Shown here: positions 17,989 to 27,639 of the stretch, one piece after another
Position numbering within the stretch: the stretch's first letter is position 1
Layout of the letters: each line of letters starts with the position of its first letter
Source of the DNA: CAVWSM01 sp963798505
Lineage (GTDB): Bacteria; Actinomycetota; Actinomycetes; Jiangellales; Jiangellaceae
Direction of reading: 5' to 3'
Assembly (NCBI GenBank): GCA_963798505.1
Contig: CAWCTX010000009.1
Location: forward strand, 372,001 to 436,000
DNA length: 64,000 nt
The notes under the pieces: generated by a model
Database searches by the model: none
The model's input: only the letters and a program-made list of their open reading frames with translations
Told to the model about the DNA's origin: nothing
Program-made: the position numbers and the translations under genes

Positions 17989-18896
17989 CCACCATGTCGC
18001 GGCTCAGGATCGTACGAGTTCTGGGAACGCTGCTCCTGCTGTTCACCGCCGTCGTGGCGACACAGGGAACCGTCACGGCGACCGCGCAGCCTCCCGGGTG
18101 CTGGTTCGAGATCGTGGATCTGCCCGGCGGAGGGGTCGATTACAAGACCGTCTGCCCGGGCGGCGAGGACGGTGGCGGCGGGGGCGGCGGCGGGGGCGGC
18201 GAGGGGCCGGCCTGCGACCTGTCGCAGGCTCCGTTCGACGAGTTCTGCTACGGCTCGACGCCGTGCTGGGGCAACGACCCGGCGGCGGTCCAGGACCCGA
18301 CCCAGCTCGCAGGCGTGCCAAAGCCGTCGCCCGATGCCCATGTCGCGTTCAGGAGCTGCCGAAACCCGGACGGCTCGTCCACGGACACCTGGTGGTGGAG
18401 CACCGGCGGCGGCGAGCCACCGATCATCACCCAGGCCCGACAGGCGCTGGGTGAGATCGACCTGCCCGGCTTCACGCTTGCCTTCAACCCGCCGCAGCGG
18501 ACCATCGTCACGCTGGACACGTGGTGGTGGGTCGACGGTCCCACCGACGCGGAGATCGTGGGCAGCTCGGCGTTCGGCGTGGTCGCCATCGCCACCCCGT
18601 CCCGCGTCGAGGTCGACCCGGGCGACGGCAGCGCCGTGCTGACCTGCCCGTTTGCCACCGCTGCCAGTGAGGCGTGCTCCTACGTCTACCGGCGGGCGTC
18701 GGTCGCCGGATCCGCGACGGCGGCCGAGGGGTCTCCTGCCTACGCCGCGCAGGCCCGCCTCGTTTACGACATCCGCTTCGAGGACGCCGGTGCCCCCATC
18801 ACCGTGCCCGGCGTGCCCACCCAGCTCGAAAGCCCCTGGGCAAACACCGCAGTGCCGGTCGCCGAGATCCAGTCACTGGTGACGTCCCACCGATGA
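17982..18896 (+). CDS. secreted protein with polyglycine linker and repeated DTWWW motif
   Basis: This 304-aa exported protein has an N-terminal hydrophobic segment ending near ATA-QPP. A run of glycines follows (encoded at 18173-18201), then two DTWWW motifs about 45 residues apart, and a beta domain with ATPSRVEVDPGDGSAVLTC and SYVYRRAS resembling the PKD-like folds of actinobacterial wall proteins. GTG 17982 is favoured because AGGAGGAG lies at 17963-17970; ATG 17994 is the alternative. Its stop overlaps the next gene. Several Cys residues in the mature part could form disulfides. Confidence 0.7.
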   Translation: MLTTMSRLRIVRVLGTLLLLFTAVVATQGTVTATAQPPGCWFEIVDLPGGGVDYKTVCPGGEDGGGGGGGGGGEGPACDLSQAPFDEFCYGSTPCWGNDPAAVQDPTQLAGVPKPSPDAHVAFRSCRNPDGSSTDTWWWSTGGGEPPIITQARQALGEIDLPGFTLAFNPPQRTIVTLDTWWWVDGPTDAEIVGSSAFGVVAIATPSRVEVDPGDGSAVLTCPFATAASEACSYVYRRASVAGSATAAEGSPAYAAQARLVYDIRFEDAGAPITVPGVPTQLESPWANTAVPVAEIQSLVTSHR

Positions 18897-19234
18897 GCGA
18901 CACCCGGCGCACGCCGTCTGGCGTGCAGCAGGACTACCCGTTCACCACGGCTCAGAACTGGTTGATCGCGCTGGTGTGCATCGCCGGCGCCTGCCTCATC
19001 GTGATCCCCGAGCGGGCCGGCGCCTCCGCCGACACGGTCGCGGCCCTGCGCGCCACCGGCTGGATCGTCGAAAGTCTCCTACTTGTCGTCGTGCTGGGCG
19101 TGGCGTTCCGCACCGGGCACACCATCCCTGGTGTGCCCCGCCGAGGCTCCGGCCAAGGGTTCCGGCCGCTGCCCTTCCTCGGGTTCGTCGCCTTCCTGAT
19201 CGTGTCCTGGACAATCGTCTTCAAGGCTTTCTGA
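18893..19234 (+). CDS. small three-helix membrane protein
   Basis: This 113-aa protein has three predicted membrane segments (NWLIALVCIAGACLIVI, IVESLLLVVVLGVAF, LGFVAFLIVSWTIVF) and short charged loops. ATG 18893 overlaps the previous stop by 4 nt, so it is the last gene of the plus-strand secretion operon and faces the end of eccC after 20 nt. No family recognised. Confidence 0.7.
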   Translation: MSDTRRTPSGVQQDYPFTTAQNWLIALVCIAGACLIVIPERAGASADTVAALRATGWIVESLLLVVVLGVAFRTGHTIPGVPRRGSGQGFRPLPFLGFVAFLIVSWTIVFKAF

Positions 19235-19254
19235 CGCTCATCGCCGGCCGCCCG

Positions 19255-22200
19255 TCAGGGCAGCGGCACCTGGACCGTGACCAGCTCGCCGTCACCGAGG
19301 TGGAGCAGCGCCCGGCCGGGCTGAACCTGGCGCGCCGACCGAGGAGCGCGCGAGCCGGACACCGACCAGGTCACCATCGGTGATGTTCTGCGGGCACAGC
19401 AGCGCGCCCTGCCGGTCCTTGCGCACGTCGACCTGCCAGCCGGAGAAGCCACCGCCGACGTCCTCGGCGTTGCCGCCGAGGACGATGCCGATGCCCCGGT
19501 CGGCACGCCGACCGGACGAGGTCGCGCAAGGTCTGCTTGGCCGAGCAGTCCTCAAGAGCTCGCCGTCGTCGATGACCAGCGCGACCGGGCTGACCCGGCC
19601 GGCGTCGAGCGCCGCGGTCAGCTCCTCCTCGGTCAGGTCGTCACCGGTGAGCACCGCCGCGACGCCGGCGATGCCGGCCAGGTCGCGCAGCGGCGACGGG
19701 CGCGGCGCGACGATCAACCGCTGACGGCGCCGCCGGCCAGGAACGACTTGGCCATCGTCGAGCAGCACCGTCGACCGACCCGACTTCGGCGGCCCGGCGA
19801 CCAGGAAGGTCGGCGTCCCCGCGGCGAGGTCCGGGCCGAGTGGCCGATGAGCTCGTCGCCGCCGACGCCGACCAGGCCGAACAGCGGCCGCGCGACTGTC
19901 GTCGTCGCGCAGCTTCCAGGCGTCGTCGAACCGAGCCGGCTCGGCAGCACGTCGACGCGGAACGGTCGCGTCGGCGCGCGGCACGTCCGCGGTCGCGTTC
20001 TCGGGCGGCTGCCGCGATGCGCGCAGCGCCGCCGCCTGGCCCTGCCCGGACGGGTCGTCGTCGAGCAGCGCCACCTGCGTCTCGACCGCGCCGTCGGCGC
20101 GGAAGCCGCGCCCTGGCGCGATCTCGTCGGGCAGCTTCTTGGGGTTGAGCCCGGCCAGGCTGTAGTCGGTCTGGTCGGTCAGCCGCAGCACGAGCTTGTC
20201 CTCGGTGAGCACGCGACATCCGGCCGGACAGCAGCTGCGGTCGCCGGCGATGACGAGGTGGACGCCGACGCTCGCGCCCTCGCGCAGCAGCTCGTGCATC
20301 TCGTCGCCGAGCCGCGCCGCCGTCGACCTCGCCGAGGGTGCTGAGGAAGCCCTCCCAGCGGTCGAGCAGCACGACGATGTGCGGCAGCCGCTCGTCGGGC
20401 CGGCACGGACCGGCGCTGCTCGGTGAGGTCGGCGAAGCCGCCGCTCCGCCAGCAGCTCCTGGCGCCGCGCCGACCTCCGCCGACAGCCGGGTGAGCAGCC
20501 GGGCGGCCCGCTCGGTCTGGGTGCGCTGCACGACGGCGCCGCAGTGCGGCAGGTCGGCCAGCGGGAGCAGCGCGCCGTTGCCGCAGTCGATGCCGTAGAG
20601 GTGCACGTCGGCGCGACGAGTGCGTGCGAGCGATGCGAGCCGGCGATGGTGCGCAGCGCCTGCGAGCGGCCGCTGCGCGGCGAGCCGAGCACGTAGAGGT
20701 GCCCGAACGTCGCGAAGTCGATGGCCGCCGGCCGCCGCGCCTGCTGGCCGGGCAGGTCCTCCAGCGCGTACGGCACCGACGAGGACAGCGTGCTCGGTCG
20801 ACGCTGGGCGTCCGCGTGTCGACGAGCTCGGTCGCAGCTCGTCGAGCAGCAGCGCGTCGGGCAGCGCGGGCAGCCACGGGCTGTGCTGCGCGCGCGAGGC
20901 CGAGCCGCTCGTTGGCCGCGCGGATCGCGTCGACGAGCACCGTCAGGTCGGTGACCTCGGCGTCGTCCTGCGACGTGCGGCTTGGGCCGCACCGGGACGG
21001 CTGGGCCAGCTGCGGCCAGTCGAGCGTCGACGATCCACGGCCGGCCGCGTCGCCGGTCGTGCGCGGTGCCCGGGCGGCGGCCGCCGACCCGGCCGGACTG
21101 GAACGGGACCAGCGAGGCGTGCCCGAGCCGCACGTAGGCGCGGCCGGGCGTGCACTTCTGGATGCGCGCCGGCGTCGGGGGCGTCGATGACGTCGGAGCT
21201 CTCCGACGGCGTCGGTGACCCGCAGCGCGATGCGCAGGTTGGTGTTGGCGCGGATCTCGGGGGAGACCACGCCCGAGGGCCGCTGGGTGGCCAGGATCAG
21301 GTGGATGCCGAGCGAGCGGCCGCGCTGCGCGATGTTGACCAGGCCGGTGACGAAGTCGGGCAGCTCGCGCGCCATCGAGGCGAACTCGTCGATGACGATG
21401 AGCAGCCGCGGCAGTCGGCGCGAGGCCCGGGCGCGTCGCGGGAGCAGGTCGATGTAGTCCTCGATGTCCTTGGCGCCCGCGTCGGCCAGGATGTGCTCGC
21501 GGCGGTTGAGCTCGGCGCCGAGCGAGCTCGAGCGCCCGCTCGACGAGGTGGGTGTCGAGGTCGGTGACCATGCCGACGGTGTGCGGCAGGTCGACGCAGT
21601 CCTTGAACGCCGCGCCGCCCTTGTAGTCGACGAGCACGAAGGTCATGGCGTCGGGCCGGTTGGCCACCGCGAGCGAGGCGACGATCGACTGCAGCAGCTC
21701 GGACTTGCCGGCGCCGGTGGTGCCGGCGACCAGGCCGTGCGGGCCGTCGCGGCGCATGTCGAGCGCGAACGGGCCGTCGTACGACTCGCCGATCACGGCC
21801 TCGGTCGACCGGCCGGCCGAGCGACCAGCGGGCCGCGACAGCGTCGCCCGTCGGGCGGCTCGACGCCGAGCACGTCGAGCAGCCGGCTCGACGGCGGCAG
21901 AGCTGGCGTCCTCCTCGCCGCCGGTGACGTCGCGTACCGGGGCGAGGGCGCGGGCGACCCGCTCGGCCCACGGCCGAGGTGACGAGCTCGGGCCGTACGC
22001 CGTCGACCACGTCGGTGCGCTGCTGGCGCACCGTGAGGCCCTCGGCGGTCTCGACGCACGACCGCGTCGCACTCCTCGGGCAGCAGCCGCTGGTCGCTGT
22101 CCAGGCAGATCGAGTAGACGCCGACCGCCGGGCCGTCGCGCAGGATCTGGATGACGCCCGGCAGCGAGCGCAGCCGGCGGGCGCCGTCGAGGACCACGAC

Positions 22201-23760
22201 GATGTCCGGCTGGCCGAACGTGACGGCCGACGGACCTCCGGGCCCGACGCGCGCCTTGGTGCGCGCCTGGACGACCTGGAGCAGCTCGGCGATCCGGCGG
22301 GCGACCGTCTCGGCGTCGGTGCCGATCAGTGTCACGGTGTCCTGGCCCGAGCGCCGGGCGGGCGTGCGGCAGCCAGCGCACCCACTCCCAGTCGGGCCGC
22401 GCCGGACGAGTCGGTGAGCACGTAGAGCTGCACGTCGGCGCGGGCTGTGCAGCACCGCGGCCTGCGTCGACCAGCCAGCGGGCCACGGACCGCGGCAGGT
22501 CACCGCGGCCGGCGATGCCGAGCACGCGGCGCTCCGGCAGCGGGACCGTGACCGGCACGTCGGGCGCCGTCCACGTGACGGTGCGCCGGTGCTCGAGCTG
22601 CTCGGGGTCCTCGAGGTGCACCTCGCTCGGCAGGTCGGCGGTGCCGACGCGCAGCAGCAGGTGGTCGGGGTCGTGGCGGCGCCGCTCCCACAGCCGGGCG
22701 CGCGGGCCGACGGCGGTGAGCAGCACGAGGCGCCGGGTCGGGGCAGTCGGTGCGCCGGGCCTGCCGCTCGGCGACGAGGGCCTCCTGGGCGTCGGCCTCG
22801 ATCTGCGCCTTGCGCTCCTCGTACTCCTTGACCTTCTGGATGTGCTGCTTGCGGCCGGTCTTGCGGTCCATGAAGTAGTTGGCCAGGAACGTGATCGGCG
22901 TCATAGATCGCGAACAGCGCGTAGCCGCGGGTTGTGCAGTGCAATGCCACCATCGCCACCGCCAGCGGCAGCGGCGTCAGCATCATGACGATCGGGATCG
23001 GCCGCTTGGTCGGGTTCCGCCGGGCGGCATCGGCAGCCGGAACTCGGTCTTGCGCAGCGGCGGCAGCAGCCGCGGCGGCCGGTTGTAGTCGAGGCCCGGC
23101 GCCGTCCTCGGACGGCTCGAGCGCCGCGTCGGGCAGGGTCGGGCTGCTGAGCTCGAGCAGCGCGTCGCCGATCCGTGAGCTAGCGCGTCCGGACTGCCAG
23201 GGCGCCTCGTCGGTCAGCGGCTCGCCGTCGAGTCGATGTCGACTGCCGTCGTATGGGCGTACGGTCGCACGCCCGGCCACGTCGACGACGAGCGTCGCGG
23301 CAAGCTCGCGGAACCCGCGCCGCTGCACGTCGGCACAGCGGCTCGGCCGACCCGACTACCGCATCGCCTGGCCCGAGCCGGTGCACGAGCCCAGCGGACG
23401 GCCCGCGCGACGACGCGGACCTCGACGACGCCGTCGGGCTCACGGCAGGATGCAGCCCGACGGGTCGTCGAGGCTGACCAGCGCGCCGTCGCGCAGCGGT
23501 GACTTGGCGACTCGAAGCGACCCGTCAAGCTCGGTCGCCGTCCAGGAAGAGCCGGGCAGCACTGGTCGAGGTGCTCACGCGGCCGCCGGGAAGCGGAGCA
23601 CCGTCGCGCCGCCGACGACAGGGCCCCCGCGCGACGCCGCGGACCAGCGCGACCAGCTCCGCGGCGACCGCGGAGACGGGCACGTCGGGCTCGACGTTTC
23701 CACGAGGACGTCACGGCGGTCGCCGACCTGCGGGTCGGTGACTGTCAGCGTCAAGCGCAC
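19255..23760 (-). CDS. eccC: FHA-containing EccC/EssC-type FtsK/SpoIIIE ATPase (heavily frameshifted)
   Basis: This is the motor of type VII secretion. The start is GTG 23760 with GAAGGGAA upstream (RLTLTVTDPQVGDRRDV). Next comes an FHA-like domain (about 23440-23130: GLVHRLGPGDAVVG, VRPYDGSRHRLDGEPL), paired membrane segments (about 22990-22880), and three ATPase domains. Domain 1 has an intact P-loop, GTTGAGKSE, near 21710 and FVLVDYKGG. Domains 2 (GSPRSGRSQ near 20680) and 3 (GPPKSGRST near 19790) have Arg in place of the P-loop Lys. Recognisable segments jump between all three minus-strand frames at least ten times. Corrected length is close to 1,500 aa, normal for the family. N-terminal FHA is more typical of firmicute EssC than mycobacterial EccC. 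Confidence 0.82.
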
Positions 23761-23932
23761 CGGAATTTCCCTTCGGGGCCGCCGCCTGGCAGGCTGTGCT
23801 GTCGGTCGTCGACGCCAGGGTGTGCGGTCTGTCATAGAGTACGTCGATTAGGCTCATCGCCGGGCTGTTGGCTATCCTCCCCGCGGCCCATTGTCGCCGA
23901 GCCCAGCCTTGGCATGGACGCGGGACGAGTGC
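23761..23932. promoter_or_regulatory. divergent promoter region between eccC and the Tad operon
   Basis: This 172-nt gap separates the divergently read eccC and Tad genes and should hold promoters for both. Candidates are TATCCT at about 23870-23875 (plus strand) and TACTCT near 23836-23841 (minus strand, 75 nt before the eccC start). Neither has a convincing -35. No repeat or operator palindrome is obvious. Confidence 0.35.
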
Positions 23933-24665
23933 ATGGCAACGACAACAACCCCCTCCACAGCCGACGGCGCGCGTGACCGCCAGCGGGCGCGCGAAGACCG
24001 CGGCGATCCGTAGCACTAAGACGCGTAAAGCCCGCCGAGCGGCTCCCTTCCCCACCCCGTGAGCGCCGACCCGCGCTCGCGGCGCTGGCCGTACTTCTCA
24101 TCATCGGCGGTGCCGCGGTGGCCGGCCTGTTGGCGCTGCGCGTCGACGAGCGCGTGCCGGTCCTGGTGGCCGCGCGGGAGATCCCGGCCGGATACGCAGA
24201 TCACGGCCGAGCGACTTCGACGACACGCCCGTCGCGAGCGACGTCGACACGCTGATCCCGCCTCGCAGGCCGAACAGCTGATCGGCAAGTACACCTCGAT
24301 CACCGTCCAGCCGGGGCAGCTGCTCGACTCGACGATGATCACCGACACCCCCGCCGTCGCCGAGGGCAAGGTGGCGGTCGGCGTCGCGCTCCCAGCGGGC
24401 CAGATGCCTGCGGGTGGCCTCAGGTTCGGCGACACGGTCGACGTGCGTCCGGGCCACGGACGAGGGCGCCGACGTCATCGTGGGCAGCGTCCGCGTGATC
24501 GGCAAGGTCGAGTCCGAGAATGAGTCGCTGGGTGCCAGCGCCGGCACCCGCATCACGCTGCAGGTCAACCGCGGTGACGCGCCGGCGATCGCCTCAGCGT
24601 CGGCCGCCGGCGAGCTCCACCTCGTGCTCGTCGCCCGCGGCGAGCCGCTCACCGGGCAGGGCTGA
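23933..24665 (+). CDS. SAF-domain protein, CpaB/RcpC-like (several frameshifts)
   Basis: CpaB-like proteins assist Tad/Flp pilus assembly in the periplasm or wall. Across frames one reads a charged N-terminus, a membrane helix (LAALAVLLIIGGAAVAGLLAL), VPVLVAAREIPAG (start of the SAF domain), SQAEQLIGKYTSITVQPGQLLDSTMI, VGVALPAGQMPAGGLRFGDTVDV, GADVIVGSVRVIGKVESE and the ending LHLVLVARGEPLTG. Frames change at least four times between 23980 and 24480. ATG 23933 is the probable start. It is the first gene of the pilus operon. Confidence 0.75.
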
Positions 24666-24670
24666 GCCGC

Positions 24671-25447
24671 ATGCTCGTCGCACTCGCCTCGGCGAAGGGA
24701 TCGCCGGGGGTCAGCACCGCAGCGGTCGCCCTCGGCGCGATCTGGCCGCGCGACGTCGTCGTCGCCGACATGGACCCGAGCGGCGGCGACCTGGCCCTTC
24801 GGCACCGCACTCCCGACCAGGGTCCGCTCGACGCCGAGCGCGGGCTGCTGTCGCTCGCGGCCGCAGCGCGGCGCGGTCTCGAGCCCGGCGAGGTGCGTGA
24901 GCACATCCAGCGGGCCGACGGCGGCCTCGACCTCCTCCTCGGCGTCAGCTCGCCCGAGCAGGTCACGGGCATCGGCCCGGTCTGGCCGCTGCTCGCAGAC
25001 GCGCTCGGGTCACTGTCCGGCACCGACACCATCGTCGACTGCGGCCGGGTTGTGCCCGGGTCGCCGACCATGCCGGTGCTGGCCGCGGCCGACGCCGTCG
25101 TCTTCCTGGTGCATCCGACATTGGAGTCCTACGCACATCTGCGCGAGCGGCTGCGCTGGCTGCAGGCCCCTCTCCAGCTCGGCCTGCCCGGCGGCGTCCG
25201 CGTCGGCGTCGCGATCCAGACCGACATCAAGGACGCGGCCGCCACCCGCGACCTCGACCGACTGCTGCAGTACGCCGAGCTGCCGGTCACCGTGCTCGGC
25301 CGCATCGCCCACGACCCCAAGGCCGCCGACACGCTAGCCGGGCGTGGCCAGCGGTCGCTGCAGCGCTCGCTGTTGCTGCGCTCCGCCCGTGAGCTCGCGC
25401 AAGGCGTGACCCGCTTCGCCGGCGCGCCCTCCCCAGTCCTGCACTAG
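24671..25447 (+). CDS. CpaE/TadZ-like MinD-family ATPase
   Basis: This 258-aa protein has the MinD/ParA fold and the position of TadZ, which localises the Tad pilus. The N-terminus ALASAKGSPGVSTAAVALG resembles the deviant Walker A loop, but the P-loop Lys is replaced by Val (GVST). VVVADMDPSGGDLALRH is the switch I/Walker A' region. VDCGRVVPGSPTMPVLAAADAVVFLVHPTLESYAHLRERL replaces the usual D-x-D/PP switch II. It may therefore bind nucleotide weakly. Start ATG 24671 is 5 nt after the SAF gene stop. The frame is intact. Confidence 0.78.
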   Translation: MLVALASAKGSPGVSTAAVALGAIWPRDVVVADMDPSGGDLALRHRTPDQGPLDAERGLLSLAAAARRGLEPGEVREHIQRADGGLDLLLGVSSPEQVTGIGPVWPLLADALGSLSGTDTIVDCGRVVPGSPTMPVLAAADAVVFLVHPTLESYAHLRERLRWLQAPLQLGLPGGVRVGVAIQTDIKDAAATRDLDRLLQYAELPVTVLGRIAHDPKAADTLAGRGQRSLQRSLLLRSARELAQGVTRFAGAPSPVLH

Positions 25448-25470
25448 AACCCACCGACCGGAGCCCGACC

Positions 25471-26781
25471 GTGGACCAGACGCTCGTACGCCGCTTCCGC
25501 GAGGAGGTGGCAGACACCCTCGCCCGGCAGCGCCGTGAGGATGCCCTCAACGGCATCGCACCCATGTCGACCGAGGACGAGCGACAGTTCGCCCGCGCGG
25601 TCATCGCCCGGGTGCTCGACGGCCATGCGCCGCTCCGAGATCGCGGCCGGCCGCACCCCCCTCACCCACGACGTGGAGGCGGAGCTCTCCGCCGGCGTGC
25701 ACGCCGCGCTGTTCGGTGTCGGCCGGCTCCAGCCGCTCCTCGACGATCCCGACGTGGAGAACGTCGACATCAACGGCTGCGACCAGGTGTTCGTGTCGTA
25801 CGCCGACGGTCGCGAGGTGCTCGGCGACCCGGTCGCCGACAGCGACGACGAGCTGGTCGAGCTGATCCAGATCCTGGGCGCCTACTCGGGTCTGTCCAGC
25901 CGGCCGTTCGACTCGGCCAACCCACAGCTCGACCTGCGACTTCCCGACGGCAGCCGGCTGTCCGCGGTCATGGACGTGACGGCCCGCCCGGCCATCTCCA
26001 TCCGGCGCTCGCGACTGTCGAAGGTCATGCTCGACGACCTGGTCAGACTATCGGGTCGATGACCGAGGACGTCGCCGCCTTCCTGTCGGCCGCAGTCGCG
26101 GCCCGGAAGAACATCATGATCGCCGGCGCGACCAACGCCGGCAAGACCACCATGCTGCGCGCGCTCGCCAACGAGATCCCCGCGCACGAGCGACTCATCA
26201 CGGTCGAGCGAGCGCTCGAGCTCGGCCTCGGTGAGTTCGCCGACCTGCACCCCAACGTCGTCGCACTCGAGGAGCGGCTGCCCAACTCCGAGGGCCTGGG
26301 CGCGATCACCATGGCCGACCTCGTCCGGCGCAGCCTGCGCATGAACCCCAGCCGGGTCATCGTCGGCGAGGTGCTGGGCGACGAGATCGTCACCATGCTC
26401 AACGCGATGACGCAGGGCAACGACGGCTCGCTCTCGACGATCCACGCCAACAGCTCGGTCGAGGTGTTCAACCGCATCAAGACCTACGCCCTGCAGTCGC
26501 AGGAGCGGCTCCCGGTCGACGCCACGAACATGCTGATCGCGGGCGCGCTCGACTTCGTCGTCTTCTGCACCAAGCGCAACGACTATGCGCAGGGCGGTCG
26601 GCTGCGGCGCTACGTGTCGAGCATCCGCGAGGTCAACGGCGTCGACGGGCAGGTCCTGTCCAGCGAGGTCTTCGCCGCCGGACCCGACGGCGTGGCGTTG
26701 CCGGCCGCGCAGATCTCCTGCATGGACGAGCTCATCGACGTGGGCTACAAGCCGCGGCTCGCGGAGCGGTGGTCAGCATGA
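25471..26781 (+). CDS. tadA: Tad pilus assembly ATPase, CpaF/TadA family (two frameshifts)
   Basis: TadA is the secretion ATPase that powers pilin assembly. The N-terminal frame (RRFREEVADTLARQRRE) shifts near 25630 into ELSAGVHAALFGVGRLQPLL, DPDVENVDINGCDQVFV and LRLPDGSRLSAVMDV. It shifts back near 26050 to the motor domain: Walker A GATNAGKTTMLRAL, ALELGL, HPNVVALEERLPN, Walker B SRVIVGEVLGDEI, and His box DGSLSTIHANSS. Full length is about 436 aa. GTG 25471 is the start. The stop overlaps tadB as ATGA. Confidence 0.9.
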   Translation: MDQTLVRRFREEVADTLARQRREDALNGIAPMSTEDERQFARAVIARVLDGHAPLRDRGRPHPPHPRRGGGALRRRARRAVRCRPAPAAPRRSRRGERRHQRLRPGVRVVRRRSRGARRPGRRQRRRAGRADPDPGRLLGSVQPAVRLGQPTARPATSRRQPAVRGHGRDGPPGHLHPALATVEGHARRPGQTIGSMTEDVAAFLSAAVAARKNIMIAGATNAGKTTMLRALANEIPAHERLITVERALELGLGEFADLHPNVVALEERLPNSEGLGAITMADLVRRSLRMNPSRVIVGEVLGDEIVTMLNAMTQGNDGSLSTIHANSSVEVFNRIKTYALQSQERLPVDATNMLIAGALDFVVFCTKRNDYAQGGRLRRYVSSIREVNGVDGQVLSSEVFAAGPDGVALPAAQISCMDELIDVGYKPRLAERWSA

Positions 26782-27639
26782 GCACCGACCTTCTGCTCAT
26801 CGTGCTGCTGGGCGCCCTCGTCGGCGCCGGCGTCCTGCTGCTCGTCACCGCCCTGCGGGGTACGGAGCGGACACCGAAGCTGCAGGGCGGCCAGCCCATC
26901 GCCGAGCGGCTGGGCCGGCTGGGTCTGGCCGGCATCGCCGCAGGCGTCCTCACTCTCGTGGTGACCCAGTGGCCGGTAGCAGCCATCTCCGTCGGCCTGC
27001 TCGTGGCCTTCTGGCCGGCCATGTTCGGCGGAGCCAATGCCGAACGGATGGAGATCGCGCGCCTCGAGGGACTGGCGTCCTGGACCGAGTCCCTGCGTGA
27101 CACGATCGCCGGCGCCGTCGGCCTGGAGCAGGCGATCCCGGCCACCGCCTATGCGGCCTCGCCGGCCATCGCACCCGAGCTCCGCCTGCTCACCGACCGG
27201 TTGCGGGTCCGCGTGCCGATGCCCACGGCGCTGCAGCGGTTCGCCGACGACCTCAATGACCCGTCGGCCGACCTCGTCGTCGCCGCACTCATCCTCAACG
27301 CACGGCTGCGCGGCCCCGGCTTGCGGGCCGTACTCACGTCGCTCGCCGGGTCGGCTCGCGCCGAGCTCGACATGCGCCAGCGCGTCGCCGCCGGGCGGCG
27401 CAGCACGCGGCGGTCGGTGCAGATCGTCGTCGTCATCACCTTGGTGTTCGTCCTCGGGCTGGTGCTGTTCAACCGGAGCTACGTCGAGCCCTACACATCG
27501 GCGACCGGTCAGGTCGTGCTCGCACTAATCGTCGCGCTGTTCGGCGCCGGCTTCCTGTGGCTGCGTCGGCTGTCGCGGTTCGAGGTGCCGGAGACGGTTC
27601 CTCGTCGCCACGGCCGACCGGACGGGGGGTGCGGCATGA
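26778..27639 (+). CDS. tadB: TadB-like type II secretion F-domain protein (one frameshift at end)
   Basis: This is the inner-membrane platform protein of the Tad machine. It has N-terminal helices (LLLIVLLGALVGAGVLLLV, VAAISVGLLVAFWPAMFGG), the T2SSF helical domain with GLEQAIPATA, LNDPSADLVVAALILNARLRG and ELDMRQRVAAGRRSTR, then two C-terminal helices. As printed, the frame runs on into tadC. Dropping one surplus A near 27594 gives the normal ending ERFLVATADRTGGAA and TGA 27637-27639, overlapping the tadC ATG. Corrected length is about 286 aa. Confidence 0.85.

Noticed and set aside
18173..18201. GGC-rich tract as a repeat or origin-like element
   Set aside because: It is in frame and encodes the polyglycine linker of the secreted protein.
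19292..22726. Continuous minus-strand frame of about 1,144 codons inside eccC
   Set aside because: True EccC motifs enter and leave this frame repeatedly, with Arg/Pro-rich nonsense between. It is a composite of several frames created by indels, not one protein.
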